From positions 1,116,001 through 1,180,000 of the forward strand of contig JBLDXI010000054.1 in assembly GCA_047495785.1 (NCBI GenBank): DNA of 64,000 nt. Direction: 5' to 3'. Position 1 is the stretch's first letter, and each line of letters starts with the position of its first letter. This document shows, in pieces, positions 1-11,193 of the stretch. A model generated the notes under the pieces. The model ran no database searches, was not told where the DNA came from, and saw only the letters and a program-made list of their open reading frames with translations. Origin of the DNA: Lepidodermella squamata (taxonomy: Eukaryota; Gastrotricha). The translations under genes were made by a program, and so were the position numbers.

Positions 1-739
1 TGGTGGGAGTATGGAGATCATACCTTGCAGCAGGGTCGCTCATATGAGACGAACGCTATCCTTACCCAGCATTCTACCATATTCCCATCCTTATGCTCCG
101 ATCAAGTTTTTCTTCCTAAGGAATAACATCAGACTAGCTGAGACCTGGCTTGACGAGTATCGATTCTATTACTACCACACTGCCTGTACCGCTTAGTAAT
201 AACGTCAACGTAACAGAGAGGAGAAAGCTGAGAGAGAGCCTCAAATGCAAATCTTTCAATTGGTACCTGAATAACGTCTTTCCAGAGGCTTTCAATCCTT
301 TGGAGGTGATTACCTGGGGCCAGGTCCGGAGCTATCACAACAACATGTGTCTAGAGTCAAAATCAGCTTTCATCGAAGTCAAGCGATGCCGAAAATGGAA
401 CAGACGTCAGGAGTGGTATCTGAGTAAAACTGGTCATATAAGGCGGGAGGATGTTTGTTGGGAGTTTCAAAACGAAACTTTGATGGCTGTCGAATGTTTT
501 TACGAGAGCTCACATCAGAAATTTACCCTTCATCAAGTAAGATTATATACACTATATTCTTATAGAAAATGTGTTCTCTCTTTTAGGATAATATGATAAG
601 AAACAACTTCATAGGCAAATGCCTGGAGGTTTCGAACGATTTGGTCGTTGCAAAGACTTGCGATCCCGACAATACTAGGCAGCAATGGGCGTGGAAAAGA
701 GGGACACCTGATTTTATGCCTAAATTAAAAACATTTTAA
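1..739 (+). CDS. Polypeptide N-acetylgalactosaminyltransferase, C-terminal part (partial at left edge)
   Basis: This is the 3' end of a GT27 mucin-type O-glycosylation enzyme of the Golgi (transfers GalNAc to Ser/Thr). The frame from base 2 reads GGSMEIIPCSRV and then RLAETWLDEY, the conserved end of the catalytic domain. Further on, ERRKLRESLKCKSFNWYL leads into a ricin-type lectin domain (MCLES, then WEFQN and GKCLEVSND). A 50-bp intron lies at 537-586 and the last exon 587-739 ends in TAA. One oddity: the catalytic frame (base 2 mod 3) and the lectin-side frame (0 mod 3) do not join directly. Either there is a 1-nt frameshift near 160-197, or a 40-bp GT-AG intron at 157-196 that would remove the EYRFYYY stretch the family normally keeps. 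Family assignment is secure; integrity of the gene is not. Confidence 0.85.
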
Positions 740-976
740 AAAAGAAGGATAACGATCGATACGAAGGTTCTGAAAGCTCAAATCAATCCGTGAATTAAAT
801 TGATTACATCATTCTTAGATGCAGGGAGACGTCATCAGCATATTTTGTCTGCAATTTGATCGCTCTACCTGCACATTCCACTTTTCGACCTTGCTCATGC
901 TTTGAGCTTCATGAATTTCAACTTTTTTAACCGCAAAAGACCCGATTTACATAGGTTCTAACATTTCCAGCAAAAA

Positions 977-3286
977 ATGTTTAAAATCCTAATATTCTCA
1001 TCAGTTATTACTGCTTGCATCCTTGGAGGAACAAGTAAGCCTTTCAAGGTGCAACTCTTAACTTTCATTCCTTTCACCGGGAACGCCCCTTTTGATGGGT
1101 CTGTCTGCAGAGCTGCGATGCAAGTTGCAGTTGATGCATCTAATTCAAACTCCAGCATTTTGCCTGACATCGAAATCGATCCACTTTATCTGGATGAAGG
1201 TCCCCTTTCTCTGGGCATAGCTACGGCATTGATTCAACATCTGAGAGAATCTAAAAAAGATCCCACTTCTTTCACAGCACCTGTTGCATTGGGTTCCTAC
1301 TTCAGCCCAGGTTGCCAAAGGGCAGGTCCAATCCTCCACCACCTAGGCTTTGTATTCGAGGCGATAGGATGCGGTGCTAATGATTTGACAAACCGTCGAG
1401 ATCGTTATCCTAATGTTTATCGCACCAGAGCTCCTGGGCAAAATCTTGTCCACGCTAAGATTGCCGCTTTCAAACGTTTTTCAAACTGGACAAAGTTCGC
1501 ATCGATCGCTTACTCGGAGAACAATTTCGACGTTAGCAACGCTAGGCTTCTGCTTGATATCTCGAAGGCCGTTGGCTTGAATATAGCTTGGTTTGACCTG
1601 GTTTCAGTTATTACCGACGAAACTATCGAGTCTTTGAAAAGTAGCAATGCTAGAGTGATTATTGTAGACTCAGGAGTGATTGAATTCACGACTTCATTCT
1701 ACTGCAAGGCCCATCAATTCGGAATCACCGGGCCTAGATTTGTATTCATAGCCAACTTGTATTCATTCATCGATTTGAAATCAGGCGAACTTGAGAAAGG
1801 CCTGCCTCGTGGCTGTACAAGGCGAATGCTACTGGAGCAATACAAAATTTCAATGTGGTTCGGCAGTTTCCTGAGCCCAGATGTAAATTACGGGAAAACG
1901 GCACTGGGCTATGATTTACACGATTTCGAGGTTCGATTGGATGCTTTAACCAACAGTTCCCGAGTTCCCGATTATCGATCCAGATTCTACTGCCACGATG
2001 CTATGTTAACCTCGATTTTAGTTCTAGATAGGGCTGAAAAACTTCTGAGATCCGATAACAAATCCCTTTCTCAATTCAATGGAGCACCAGGCGACGTAAT
2101 GCATGCTGTTAACACCAGTGCTGCAAGTATTGATATCATAACGTTGCGAGTTGGCCGAAGTTTCCTTTCAAAGCGAGCTGAGCCGGATTACGAGCCTCTT
2201 TATATGGGAATAACTGATCGGAATGAACCAAAATTAGTGTACAAAGTTACAGCCGCTTATAATTCGAATGTTGAAGACTATTCCTCTTACGTTTTTGATG
2301 GTCCTATCAATTTGACTTGGCCTGGATCCTCAAATAGATTGCTGCCTCGAGATTCCTGGTTGGTTAATACATTTGAAATTCAACTTTCTTTCCAGTACTG
2401 TTTGATTGTGTTCACTCTGGCATCTTTGGCTTCTCTTGTGAAGATAATCATCATAGGACGTCTTCTCAGCCGAATATTTCTCCGAAAGTCTGACCTCAAA
2501 TCTCAGACTTTCAGACTACTTATGAATATCTCAGGATTAAGCGTAGACATATCGGCTGTGCTTTATGCTCTGAGTTCATCTGATTTGAAAGGAATGCATG
2601 TTTGCGTGGCGAGATTATCATCCTTAAGCATGGGACTATCTCTAATGCTTGGCGCAATCATCGAGAAATCCCTAGAGCTGAATAGGAGGGCGAAATCGTT
2701 TGCTTTGCTCCGAGCCTCTGTTACAAGTATAAGGCTAAGATCTTCAAGCTTAATTTCTGATATTTCGACAAGGAAGAAACTGTCTACGAACATATTCGAA
2801 GCACTTGAAAACAGAATTTCAGCAATTTTCGTCATTAGCAACGTTTTAATCGTTATCGCATGGCTTCGCTTTGAACAGCATGGTTTCTTGAAAGTTGATT
2901 TTGAGCCTTATTACGATTCGAAAAAAGACATAATGAATTATCAATTTGGATGGATTTGCGAGTCGCATTACCATAAGAAATGGATATTTTCAATATGGTC
3001 AATGCACATTTTCGGACTGGCTTTTGCGGGCTATAAACTGTATGGCCTACGATATCACACGCGATTCAGGCAGATGAGAATTAAGAATAGGGCGATAATT
3101 GTAAATTGTTTCGTGAGTCTGCTTGCTTCAGCTCTGATTCTCTTGCTTATGCAAGATTACTACAACCAAACAGCTTACATTTCCTTTGCTGGACTTTTCA
3201 TATCGACTTCTACGTGCTTGATTGAAACCGCTGGAAAAGTGAGAATCTCCTGTTTACCTTCAACGCTATGTAACAGTCGGAAGTAA
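977..3286 (+). CDS. Class C GPCR, GABA-B-receptor-like, intronless
   Basis: One open frame of 769 residues. It starts with a signal peptide (MFKILIFSSVITACILGG). Residues ~25-450 look like the periplasmic-binding-protein/ANF-type ligand domain (PILHHLGFVFEAIGCGA; NVYRTRAPGQNLVHAKIAAF). A WPG...P-R-D linker follows without a cysteine-rich domain, as in GABA-B receptors, and then about seven TM segments from residue ~470 (first FQYCLIVFTLASLASLV, last YISFAGLFISTSTCLIETAG). It should act at the cell surface as an amino-acid or metabolite-type receptor; the ligand cannot be inferred. It is a distant relative of the six-exon receptors at 13.3 and 41.5 kb but has no introns, so it may be an old retrocopy or a separate branch. 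It is convergent with the next gene, with 33 bp between the stop codons. Confidence 0.85.
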   Translation: MFKILIFSSVITACILGGTSKPFKVQLLTFIPFTGNAPFDGSVCRAAMQVAVDASNSNSSILPDIEIDPLYLDEGPLSLGIATALIQHLRESKKDPTSFTAPVALGSYFSPGCQRAGPILHHLGFVFEAIGCGANDLTNRRDRYPNVYRTRAPGQNLVHAKIAAFKRFSNWTKFASIAYSENNFDVSNARLLLDISKAVGLNIAWFDLVSVITDETIESLKSSNARVIIVDSGVIEFTTSFYCKAHQFGITGPRFVFIANLYSFIDLKSGELEKGLPRGCTRRMLLEQYKISMWFGSFLSPDVNYGKTALGYDLHDFEVRLDALTNSSRVPDYRSRFYCHDAMLTSILVLDRAEKLLRSDNKSLSQFNGAPGDVMHAVNTSAASIDIITLRVGRSFLSKRAEPDYEPLYMGITDRNEPKLVYKVTAAYNSNVEDYSSYVFDGPINLTWPGSSNRLLPRDSWLVNTFEIQLSFQYCLIVFTLASLASLVKIIIIGRLLSRIFLRKSDLKSQTFRLLMNISGLSVDISAVLYALSSSDLKGMHVCVARLSSLSMGLSLMLGAIIEKSLELNRRAKSFALLRASVTSIRLRSSSLISDISTRKKLSTNIFEALENRISAIFVISNVLIVIAWLRFEQHGFLKVDFEPYYDSKKDIMNYQFGWICESHYHKKWIFSIWSMHIFGLAFAGYKLYGLRYHTRFRQMRIKNRAIIVNCFVSLLASALILLLMQDYYNQTAYISFAGLFISTSTCLIETAGKVRISCLPSTLCNSRK

Positions 3287-3319
3287 AACAAAAGTTTATA
3301 TGATATCATTTCTTTTTTT

Positions 3320-4414
3320 CTAAAGTTTATGCAATGCCAAATCGAAAATCCACACACCGAGGGTTACAGGCAATGCAATTTTAACAAGTAACAACAGGGC
3401 AATGGTTTTTGATTCTGTCGAATTTGAAAACGCTAAGAAAGTCAAACAAACTAGGGTAATAAGAACAACGAGTTCAAAGCTCATTAAGATGAAAATGAAA
3501 ACTTGACGCTTTTTGCTTTTAAAACTTGAAGAGAACGGAAGACATGCGAAACAGATAGCCAAATGCCATACAATTAATGAGAGAATCGGTATCAGAAACT
3601 TCAGCTGATCCACGAGAGATTCGTGATTGTAAAAATCCAATAAGAAGTACGGTATCAGATTGAAGGTAGACAAGACACAGTGGATGCATTTCATAGCTCG
3701 AGGGAATATCCAGTTTTGACACCACTTGAATCGGTAAACTTGCTGGGAGGTGGTCAGGCGACGTTTAGCAACTAGCTTTCTCGAAGGCTTTTTGTAGTTG
3801 AACAAGATTCCTGCTTGAAGTAAGGCAGATAGGCTAATCATAATTATTCCTATCAGAGCCAGTATTTCCATTCCGAAACCATCGAAAGCTTTACGTAAAT
3901 CAATACCAACGCAGTGAATCGTCTCGAAAAATAGGGAAGATGCTGAAAGGAGGAGTAGCAGCAGATCAACAACATTCACCGAGAAATATAGCCAGAATTC
4001 CCTGATATGGTTGACTGAGTACTTCTTAAGTAGCCCAAAAGTAAGGCTTAAGTGAATAATACAAACGATCATATAGAAAATTAATACATTTTGATCGCAA
4101 CTACAAAATGAAGAGAGGCTGCTGCTCATAGTCCCATTACACGGCCGATAAGGACTTTCCTTGAGATTAGCATCGAATTTATAGGCATATAATGAGGCGA
4201 GATTGAGGACGCTTGAAACACAACACGCTACTTTCAGAACCATCGCAATAGTGTTATTACGAAAGAAATTTGCAGATGATTTGGCTTTTGCAGTTTGACC
4301 TGCGGCTGTCGGTTTTCGAGGGAAGACCAAGCTATCCATGGAAAGCTTCAGCTTGGCAGATTTCGTGTCGAATGGCACCTCCGCTTGATCATCGTCAGAA
4401 CAGCCGGCTTGCAT
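3320..4414 (-). CDS. Orphan multi-pass membrane protein (about 8 TM)
   Basis: One intronless frame of 364 residues beginning with ATG at 4414. The first ~55 residues are polar (MQAGCSDDDQAEV), followed by eight hydrophobic stretches, for example AMVLKVACCVSSVLNLASLY, NVLIFYMIVCIIHLSLTFGL, FWLYFSVNVVDLLLLLL and TIALLLLVKIALPVTLGVWI. Short basic loops (KKPSRKLVAKRR; SSSFKSKKR) separate them. I do not recognise the family; no transporter signature or GPCR motif is visible. Its tail-to-tail position to the receptor at 977-3286 may be coincidental. It is likely real because of its length, ordinary codon use and regular TM spacing. Confidence 0.6.
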   Translation of the reverse strand: MQAGCSDDDQAEVPFDTKSAKLKLSMDSLVFPRKPTAAGQTAKAKSSANFFRNNTIAMVLKVACCVSSVLNLASLYAYKFDANLKESPYRPCNGTMSSSLSSFCSCDQNVLIFYMIVCIIHLSLTFGLLKKYSVNHIREFWLYFSVNVVDLLLLLLSASSLFFETIHCVGIDLRKAFDGFGMEILALIGIIMISLSALLQAGILFNYKKPSRKLVAKRRLTTSQQVYRFKWCQNWIFPRAMKCIHCVLSTFNLIPYFLLDFYNHESLVDQLKFLIPILSLIVWHLAICFACLPFSSSFKSKKRQVFIFILMSFELVVLITLVCLTFLAFSNSTESKTIALLLLVKIALPVTLGVWIFDLALHKL

Positions 4415-6050
4415 TTTAGAATCGAGGGTTTCACACCTCCTGCTACCTTTCGTAGTTTTAAATAAGCGTGGCTAGGCTACGCCATTCATATTGAAAAATT
4501 ATTATAAAAGCAACATGCATTAAGCTTGCCGGTTTTTTCACTACGTACACACGCGGTAGCTGCTTGGTTGTAATAACGTAATTTATGTGTGAAATAAGGC
4601 GCTGTTATGGTTCCTGAGTAAATAAAGCTGGAAGATGAAGAGAATATGTATCGCATAAGATTGATGCATCCGTCATCTTTTTACGAGCGTTTCTACTATT
4701 TGCTCATACTAAGTGTCGAGTTATCGGGTTATCCTTTAATGGCTTCAGGTTTTAGGGAACTTCGACCTAACATGGCCTACTAATCCTGATCTAGCAACCG
4801 AGGGCCTCGCGCATAATACAACCCAAAATGGTATGATATGGTATATCAAGATAATGCAAATTCGGTTTTGAAATCAAAGTCACGCCATAGACATATTCAA
4901 GACTGAGAGAACAACTAAATAGTGGGATAGCTTGAAGTAACTCTGATTGTTAAAGCCTCTTCTTAGTAATCAAAGCAAATTCGGACTATTAAAATGAACA
5001 CAAGATAAACTTGAAATGATACGGATCTGACCGAAAATAAGTGAAAAGTGGAGTTTAGCGAAATTTTGACAACGTGAGATTTTGATGCTGCTTTCAAGAT
5101 CAATTAACGAGGAGTCGATTGATATAAAAATAGATTGATATTCATCAGGGTTGCCGAGAAAATGGGCATCGAAGTTTAGGGGGACAATTTCCAATGTCGA
5201 AATATGCAATCTTAAAAAAAACTGAGTTGAGATAACTAGGAATCCAAGAATCGTCCCTCTTCGCGTCAAGACAAGTATTGCGATTTGCTGGAAAATACTA
5301 TTTTCTTTCTTCGCTTTCCAAATGACCAATGACCAAAAATAAGTGAAAAGTGGCGTTTGGCGTATTTTCTGTACTACATTTGGAAAGCGAAGTCGCGCTC
5401 AACAATTCTAATATTTTTATTAATTTCCTTGATCGAGCTATCGATTTCAGCTATTTTTCCAGGATATTCCTTGTTGCTTAAAGCAATCATTCTAAACATC
5501 GAAGTTGATTAGGAAAATGAGTATCGGATTTTCTGATAAATTTTGAATGAATTAACTGGGAAACATGCAAGTTTTGAAGCTTCTATCTTTAGCTAATTTT
5601 ACCGGCTAAAACCACCGGAAACTCTTCATTCCGGTTTCATTCGCGCCTGGAGTGTAAACAGCCATTATTCACACGCGTGACTCACTTCCTCGTCGCATAC
5701 TGCTATTATATTAGTGTTTCCACTCAAAGCTTGTGCAAGCTTTCTTTATTACTTTATTAGTCTAAGCTTCTTCATGCGCTATAGGTATAAAGCTGTTCCA
5801 GCGAGAAACTTAATTTTCTTACTATTATCCAGCATTATCTCAAGTTGTCCCTCCACCTATATGAAACCTGTTGTCTTACCGAATATGAATTTTTCGTTAT
5901 CTGTTTATTGAGCTAAACGAAAAAGACCAAACGAAAAAGAACAAAATCAGATTAGAGCAAATTGACACATAAGAGCAAATTTTGGTATTAATTTTAGCTC
6001 TTATTTATTGTAAGCGAATTTACGTAGATATTTTTACGAATTACTTCCGA
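4415..6050. other. Intergenic, no supported gene
   Basis: AT-rich sequence with only short ORFs lacking domain or splice support. It holds one hairpin (listed separately) and a repeated phrase AATAAGTGAAAAGTGG near 5036 and 5338. It presumably contains the divergent promoters of the orphan 8-TM gene and the VWA5A-like gene. Confidence 0.5.
5309..5392. repeat. 16-bp perfect inverted repeat (hairpin)
   Basis: CTTCGCTTTCCAAATG at 5309-5324 is repeated in reverse complement (CATTTGGAAAGCGAAG) at 5377-5392, with a 52-base loop. It could be a short relic of a terminal-inverted-repeat element or a structured transcript; nothing else supports a function. Confidence 0.5.
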
Positions 6051-9000
6051 ATGATGGCTGCGACCTATTGCGGTTTAATCTGTTGCCCAAAGCTGGCTGA
6101 ACGAGTCCCTTTTCCTTTGAAATCGGTTTCAGTTCAGTCCGAAATTCGAGGTTGGACTGTTGCGGTAACTGCTGAATTGGCCTATCAAAACACCCTGGCT
6201 GAAACTATCGAGTGCCAATTCGTCTTCCCACTCACCGAAAATTCAGCCGTCTATCGACTGGACGCCGATATCGACGGGAAAAAATTGTCAGCCGAATGCC
6301 GCCCGAGGAAAGACGCGGAGGAGACATATCAAGATGCGGTCGACGCTGGCCAGGCCGGTGTTCTTCTCGAAAATCAACTCGATTCTCCTGATGTTTTCCG
6401 CATCATGTTAGGGAATCTTCCGCCTGGTAAGGAGGCTAAGCTCACGATCGGTTGCGTCCAACCAGCAGAGCGCGACGTTGACGGTTCATTGACCGTAACG
6501 CTACCCGCTGTCCTCAACCCTCGTTACGTTCCGCATCACTTAATCTCAAACCCTGAGAAAATGAAGGAGCAATTTCATTCGAAAGTCCCGTATGTCGCTG
6601 TGTCTGAGGTCGCATACACCATGACATTCACCGCTAAAATCAACCTGGGCGTAAATTCTTCGATTTCCGAAGTGAAAACCGTGAATAAGGCTGATACGAT
6701 TAAGGTGGATTTCGAAGATGATAAAAAATTGGCTAGTGTTAGCCTTGACGGGAAATTCGTTCAAGACCACGACTTCGGCCTGATTATCGTTCCTAGCGAG
6801 CCTTTCAAGCCTATGGTCTACCTTGAACCAGGCCAGGCTGTTCAGGTGGGTGAGAAAAAGTGGACCTCTTACGACTTCGCGGCCGCATGGTTTGAGCCGG
6901 AGTCTGCAAATGACAAGCACGTCGGCTCTGGAATACCCGGTGATGAGTATTGGCTGGTTATTGATCGATCTGCTTCTATGAAGGGCAAGAGAATTCGAGA
7001 CGCCAAAACTGCCCTTGTGTTATTTGTCAAAAGTTTGCCTCTTGGTTGCAAATTCAATATCATTGGATTCGGCTATAACTTCATCTCTCTCTTCCCTGAT
7101 GGGTGAGTAAACGTTCAATACTGCTATAATTGAGAAGATTTTCGAGAAAGGAGGTTTGTACGGATATATTTCATAACGCTGAGGGATAGCGGAAAACTAA
7201 AAACATGGTTAGGTAGATATTCATATTGTGGATATCAGAAAACTATCAGCTCATCCAATGGCCTCGGTTGGGGTCGACTTTTAAGCAAAAACACATTTTC
7301 CGGAAGCAGTACCGGAAGCACACCAATTTGCGTGACGCGCGCGCGTACAACCAAAATGTTGGAGTGCGCGTAAAACTTTTTTCCACGCGAGAACCCCATA
7401 TTCAGTCGGTGAGAGAGGCTGCGATCTCATTTGCATAATTAATGATGCAGAAACAAGTACCAGTTTATACGACGAGTATGGCTCAATTTGGCTCGTGGAT
7501 TTAGAAGCATATAAAACACCTTACTCCCTAAAACAGCATCGAAGACTAGGCTGCTTTTAGTGTCAGAGAATTGCATGAGTGATTGTTTAACCGCGTATCA
7601 AAACTAGCTTCGCGAACCAGAGCTGATAAAATGCCAAAATCGCGTGCCTGGCCCGCAGGAAATTTTAGAAAAATATGGGAAATTTAGGAAATTTTCGTTC
7701 AGGAAATGCAGAAGTTGCATAATTTTGCTTGGAAAGATTAATCTTGGCTGGGAAATGTTGGGAAATCGGTTCGCAGGAAATTTTGCATGTTTTCCAGCTC
7801 TGCTTCGAACCAACCAAGCAGCTTAAAAAATCGAAAAAATCAAAAGTTGTTCCCAATTCGCGCGCAGTATTTAATTTCTTTGCAGTGACATTGTGTTTGA
7901 GGTTGTAAGTTGAAAAAAATCTGCACGCTGATTGGTCAGTTGGCTCGTATCCATGACTCCGCTTTGCTACTTGATCGTGCGATCTATATAATTTGTGGCT
8001 TTTATTATTTTTATGAAGGCCGTATCGTAGTACGCGTTTCCAACAAATGCGTAAAACCATTCATAAAAAGATATTTTTTGCAATTATTTTATGGATCGCA
8101 CGATCAAGTAGCAAGGCGGAGTCATGGATACGAGCCAACTGACCAATCAGCGGGCGGATTTTTTTCAACTTACAACCTCAAACACAATGGAGCAGTGACA
8201 AATACTTACTAGTCACGAAAAAAATCGGAGGACTGAAGTTCGGTATTGAACTTGATTATTGAAATTGATCTGAATTGGGGTTGCAGATCTTTAGATCTTC
8301 AGACGTAATGATATAGATAAATTCAAGTTTCCATTGATAAATACTCGGATACTTATGTTGAAATTTTTCATTCTTTTTTTTTAACAGAAGCGTTGAATAT
8401 TCAGAGGAGTCAATCGAGAAGGCTGTTTTGCATTCCAACGAACTGGAAGCCGATCTAGGTGGTACGGAAATTCTCAAACCGCTGAAATACATTTACGATA
8501 AACCGAAACCGACCGCGGCCAATGCTCGGCGATTTATCGTCGTCTTGACAGATGGCGAAGTTGGAAACACCCAAGAAGTCATTGATCTGGCGCAGAAAAA
8601 CGCCGCAACTTCACGCGTTTTCGCCATCGGCATCGGCGAGAGTGCCAGCACTGCATTGGTCAACGGCATTTCGCGCGTTTCTGGCGGCGTGGCTGAGTAC
8701 GTGAGAAGCTCATCGGACCGTCTTCAGGCTAAAATCATCTCACTGCTAAAGGCCGCTACTAACCCAGCTGCTGATGATATCAAGGTGAATTGGGAACTGA
8801 ATGGCGGGAAAGTTGTGTCTCTGTTGCCTGAGCACCTCCCGACAGCGGCTTATTCAGGCCGGCCTATTAAGCAGTACGCTTTGATTGAGCGAAATTTGGG
8901 TAACAACGTCGATGGTTTTGCTAAATTGACGGCGAAAATAGGCGGTAAAGAAGTTGAGCATAAACTGGTGTTTCAAATCGCGTCATCAGTCTATTCGGCA

Positions 9001-10027
9001 CAAAACGACGCTATGCCCCTGCATCGCCTTGCCGCGAAGTCGAGGATCCAAGAAATGACTGATCAGCAGTATCAACAAGCTGATTTCGAGGCTTGGAAGA
9101 AACAAATTGTTGCGATTTCTGTCGCGACTAGTGTTCTATGCAATGACACCGCGTTTGTTGCGGTTGACCCGGTTAGCAAGGTTCGAGTTGAGGTCAAGGT
9201 CGCGAAGAGCCGGCCACCTTTCGACCTTGCCGATTATCTCCTCGGGAGGTTAGACGCTCCTGCTACGGTTCATACGTCGAACGTTCATATTTCCTTCTAC
9301 TTATAGCTTCGACGGTTCACAGACGGAGAGATGGGGATACGGAATGGTACGTTAGCTTTTACTAAAAATCTTATGGACAGAAGTTAATTCAATTATGTTT
9401 AATTAGCACAGATCCCTGTGTGTCTTGACCCTGTATCGTATGTTCAGGATGTGAGTCTGTGATCAAAAAACGATACTTGCTATTATTCATGAAAGAAATC
9501 GGGGAAATTTACCAAAATTGTCCAGAAATGCGGGATATTTTCCGTAAAATTTCCTATCCACTGTTTTTATTGTATTTTTCAACCAAGATTTAGGATATAT
9601 ATTTGTTTCTGATTTTTAGGATCTTTGCGGTAGTAGTTTGCTCTGCGTTAATAGGAGTTTTCACGCTCCAGCTCCTCCGCCAGCTCCTGAAATCGCACCT
9701 ATGGATAAGTTGATCCGCTTGCAGAAGTTTAACGGCTCGTGGGCCATGAGCAACGAATTGGCTTCAATTGTCCAGCCTGCCAAAACACCGGACCAGGTTG
9801 AAATGCGCCGTGAAGCTACAGCGGCTATCAGCGGTAAAGTTTCGGATGAATACGCAATTGCTACGCTTATTGGTCTTGCTTTGCTGCGTAAAAAATTTGC
9901 ATCGAGCCGCGATGAATGGGAACTTATCGAACGAAAAGCTATGGCTTTCTTGAATTCAAACCTCGGAGAGCTTGCTGGGCAAATCGATTCATTTATCGAC
10001 GCGATCGCCCATGCTTTTTCGCTGTGA
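6051..10027 (+). CDS. VIT + von Willebrand factor A domain protein, VWA5A-like
   Basis: Exon 1 6051-7102 (start MMAATYCGLICC) encodes a VIT domain (PFPLKSVSVQSEIRG, then PAVLNPRYVP) and the start of a vWA domain with the MIDAS motif DRSAS. Exon 2 8388-9248 completes it (DLGGTEILKPL, VVLTDGEV, FAIGIGE). A 40-nt exon 9307-9346 (SFDGSQTERWGYGM) and a last exon ending with TGA at 10025-10027 follow. The last exon carries a helical C-terminal segment (KLIRLQKFNGSW, DEYAIATLIGLALL) seen in VWA5A proteins. Its acceptor is unresolved between about 9620 and 9690; 9672 fits if the upstream donor is 9351. Estimated length is ~770 residues, close to the family. Intron 1 is unusually long (1285 bp) because it holds a MITE. 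VWA5A-like proteins are cytosolic; MIDAS predicts metal-dependent binding. No signal peptide is evident. Confidence 0.85.
7891..8191. mobile_element. Non-autonomous inverted-repeat element (MITE), in intron 1 of the VWA5A-like gene
   Basis: About 100-bp arms (TTGTGTTTGAGGTTGTAAGT at the left, its reverse complement ending near 8189) flank a central ~95 bp with no coding capacity. The direct repeat GCAGTGACA lies at 7882-7890 and 8192-8200, a likely 8-9 bp target-site duplication as hAT-type transposases make. The inner part of the arm (CTGATTGGTCA, CATGACTCC, GTGCGATC) recurs in the element at 58.9-59.2 kb, so this is a family. Confidence 0.75.
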
Positions 10028-10317
10028 AAAACGAACACAAATTTGTGACTCAAACAAAAATTGATTTTTTTTCTAAAATGTCAAGCTTCAAGCTTAATTC
10101 CCGTGATGTTGTAAACATTATTTGTTATGTTGGACAGGTTCTTAATGCTTGCTATTCAATATATTCGAGCCACAATTTTGATTGATGCTTATAATATTTT
10201 CTCTATGGAATGCTGCATTTTCAATTCATTTTAGAAATTATAGCAAAATAAAGAGGGAAAACGTGGGAGATTTTGTTGGTCCTGGGCTTGTTTGCGTTTG
10301 AGATTCTTCGATAGTTT

Positions 10318-10512
10318 CCGTTATTGAAATCCATTGATTTCAAGGCGGATGTCCAGGGCATTGCGGCTGGCGCTGTTTGTAAATTGGCTCATTTGAGTAA
10401 CTTTCCAGAACAACTTGATTGCTGGTTCACCCTTCCGCTGTCAATTCATGCTACAGTTTGCCGATTTGAAGCTGAAATCGGTGGGGTGAAATTGAGCATC
10501 AAACGCGTCTAA
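10318..10512 (+). pseudogene. VIT-domain fragment, relic of a VWA5A-like paralogue
   Basis: The frame through 10324-10512 reads KSIDFKADVQG, CWFTLPLSIHATVCRFEAEI and GGVKLSIK. Position by position this matches the VIT segment of the gene just upstream (KSVSVQSEIRG, CQFVFPLTENSAVYRLDADI, DGKKLSAE). It stops after ~60 residues, has no ATG in the right place and no vWA part nearby. It is best read as a decayed partial tandem duplicate. Confidence 0.65.
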
Positions 10513-10785
10513 TCTTCTCATTTTCCACTGACTCGAGCATATTTCTATGAGCCTATGTATCAAAAGATTGATCTTTCACCTTGTTTCCAATCATCATTTT
10601 ACTGAAAACAGCTGAATCTTTTGTTTCCTTCAAACATCATGGAATTCGGAATAAAAGCCTTCATAGCATGTTATCAACATAATTTTTACAGGTCACTCTT
10701 GCCGTGAAAAATGAAAAAATAATCATCGGAGAGTTGAAGCTGTTGAGTAGAACAGGAACTGAAGAGTAGAATTGAATTGAAAACG

Positions 10786-11193
10786 TTATGAGCGTATGAA
10801 TATGCATCTGATGGCCGACATGATGGTTATTTTTGGCGTCGAATCGCCGCGACTCGCCGCCGACTGCGCTTGATCGTCCAGAGCTGAGTATTTGAAGAAA
10901 ATCGCCGCCGCTAGGACCATAGTGCCGCATATCATCAGCATTACAAGGCAGAGTATGGAAGCGAGACAGTGCTGAGCGCCTGTATACGGCGAGCTGTTGG
11001 CGACGCGTTTGGAAGACACGCTTATATTTCGCTCGTACTGATTTTTACCGTTACCGAGTTTCGGTGTGTAGCCATCATTTTCAATGTTCAAAGGTATCAC
11101 TTCATCGTGGTGTTTGGAGCAATTTGAAGACGCCGCTGACACCGGGGTTGAGGAAGAAGAAGAGGAGGATGTGGACGAAGCTCCTCCGGTCAT
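10786..11193 (-). CDS. Hypothetical small single-TM protein
   Basis: An ATG at 11193 opens a frame of 135 residues. It has a serine-rich start (MTGGASSTSSSSSSS), a polar middle (KHHDEVIPLNIENDGYTP), one strong hydrophobic segment (CLASILCLVMLMICGTMVLA, about residues 77-96) and a short tail. No family is recognised. It could be a complete type II/III membrane protein or one exon of a longer gene; codon use looks coding. The region downstream (10.5-10.78 kb) gives no obvious further exon. Confidence 0.4.
   Translation of the reverse strand: MTGGASSTSSSSSSSTPVSAASSNCSKHHDEVIPLNIENDGYTPKLGNGKNQYERNISVSSKRVANSSPYTGAQHCLASILCLVMLMICGTMVLAAAIFFKYSALDDQAQSAASRGDSTPKITIMSAIRCIFIRS

Noticed and set aside
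4970-5329. 119-codon minus-strand ORF
   Set aside because: Unlike any family, overlaps the hairpin and AT-rich repeats, no signal or splice support.
9661-10053. 130-codon minus-strand ORF
   Set aside because: Antisense shadow of the last VWA5A-like exon.
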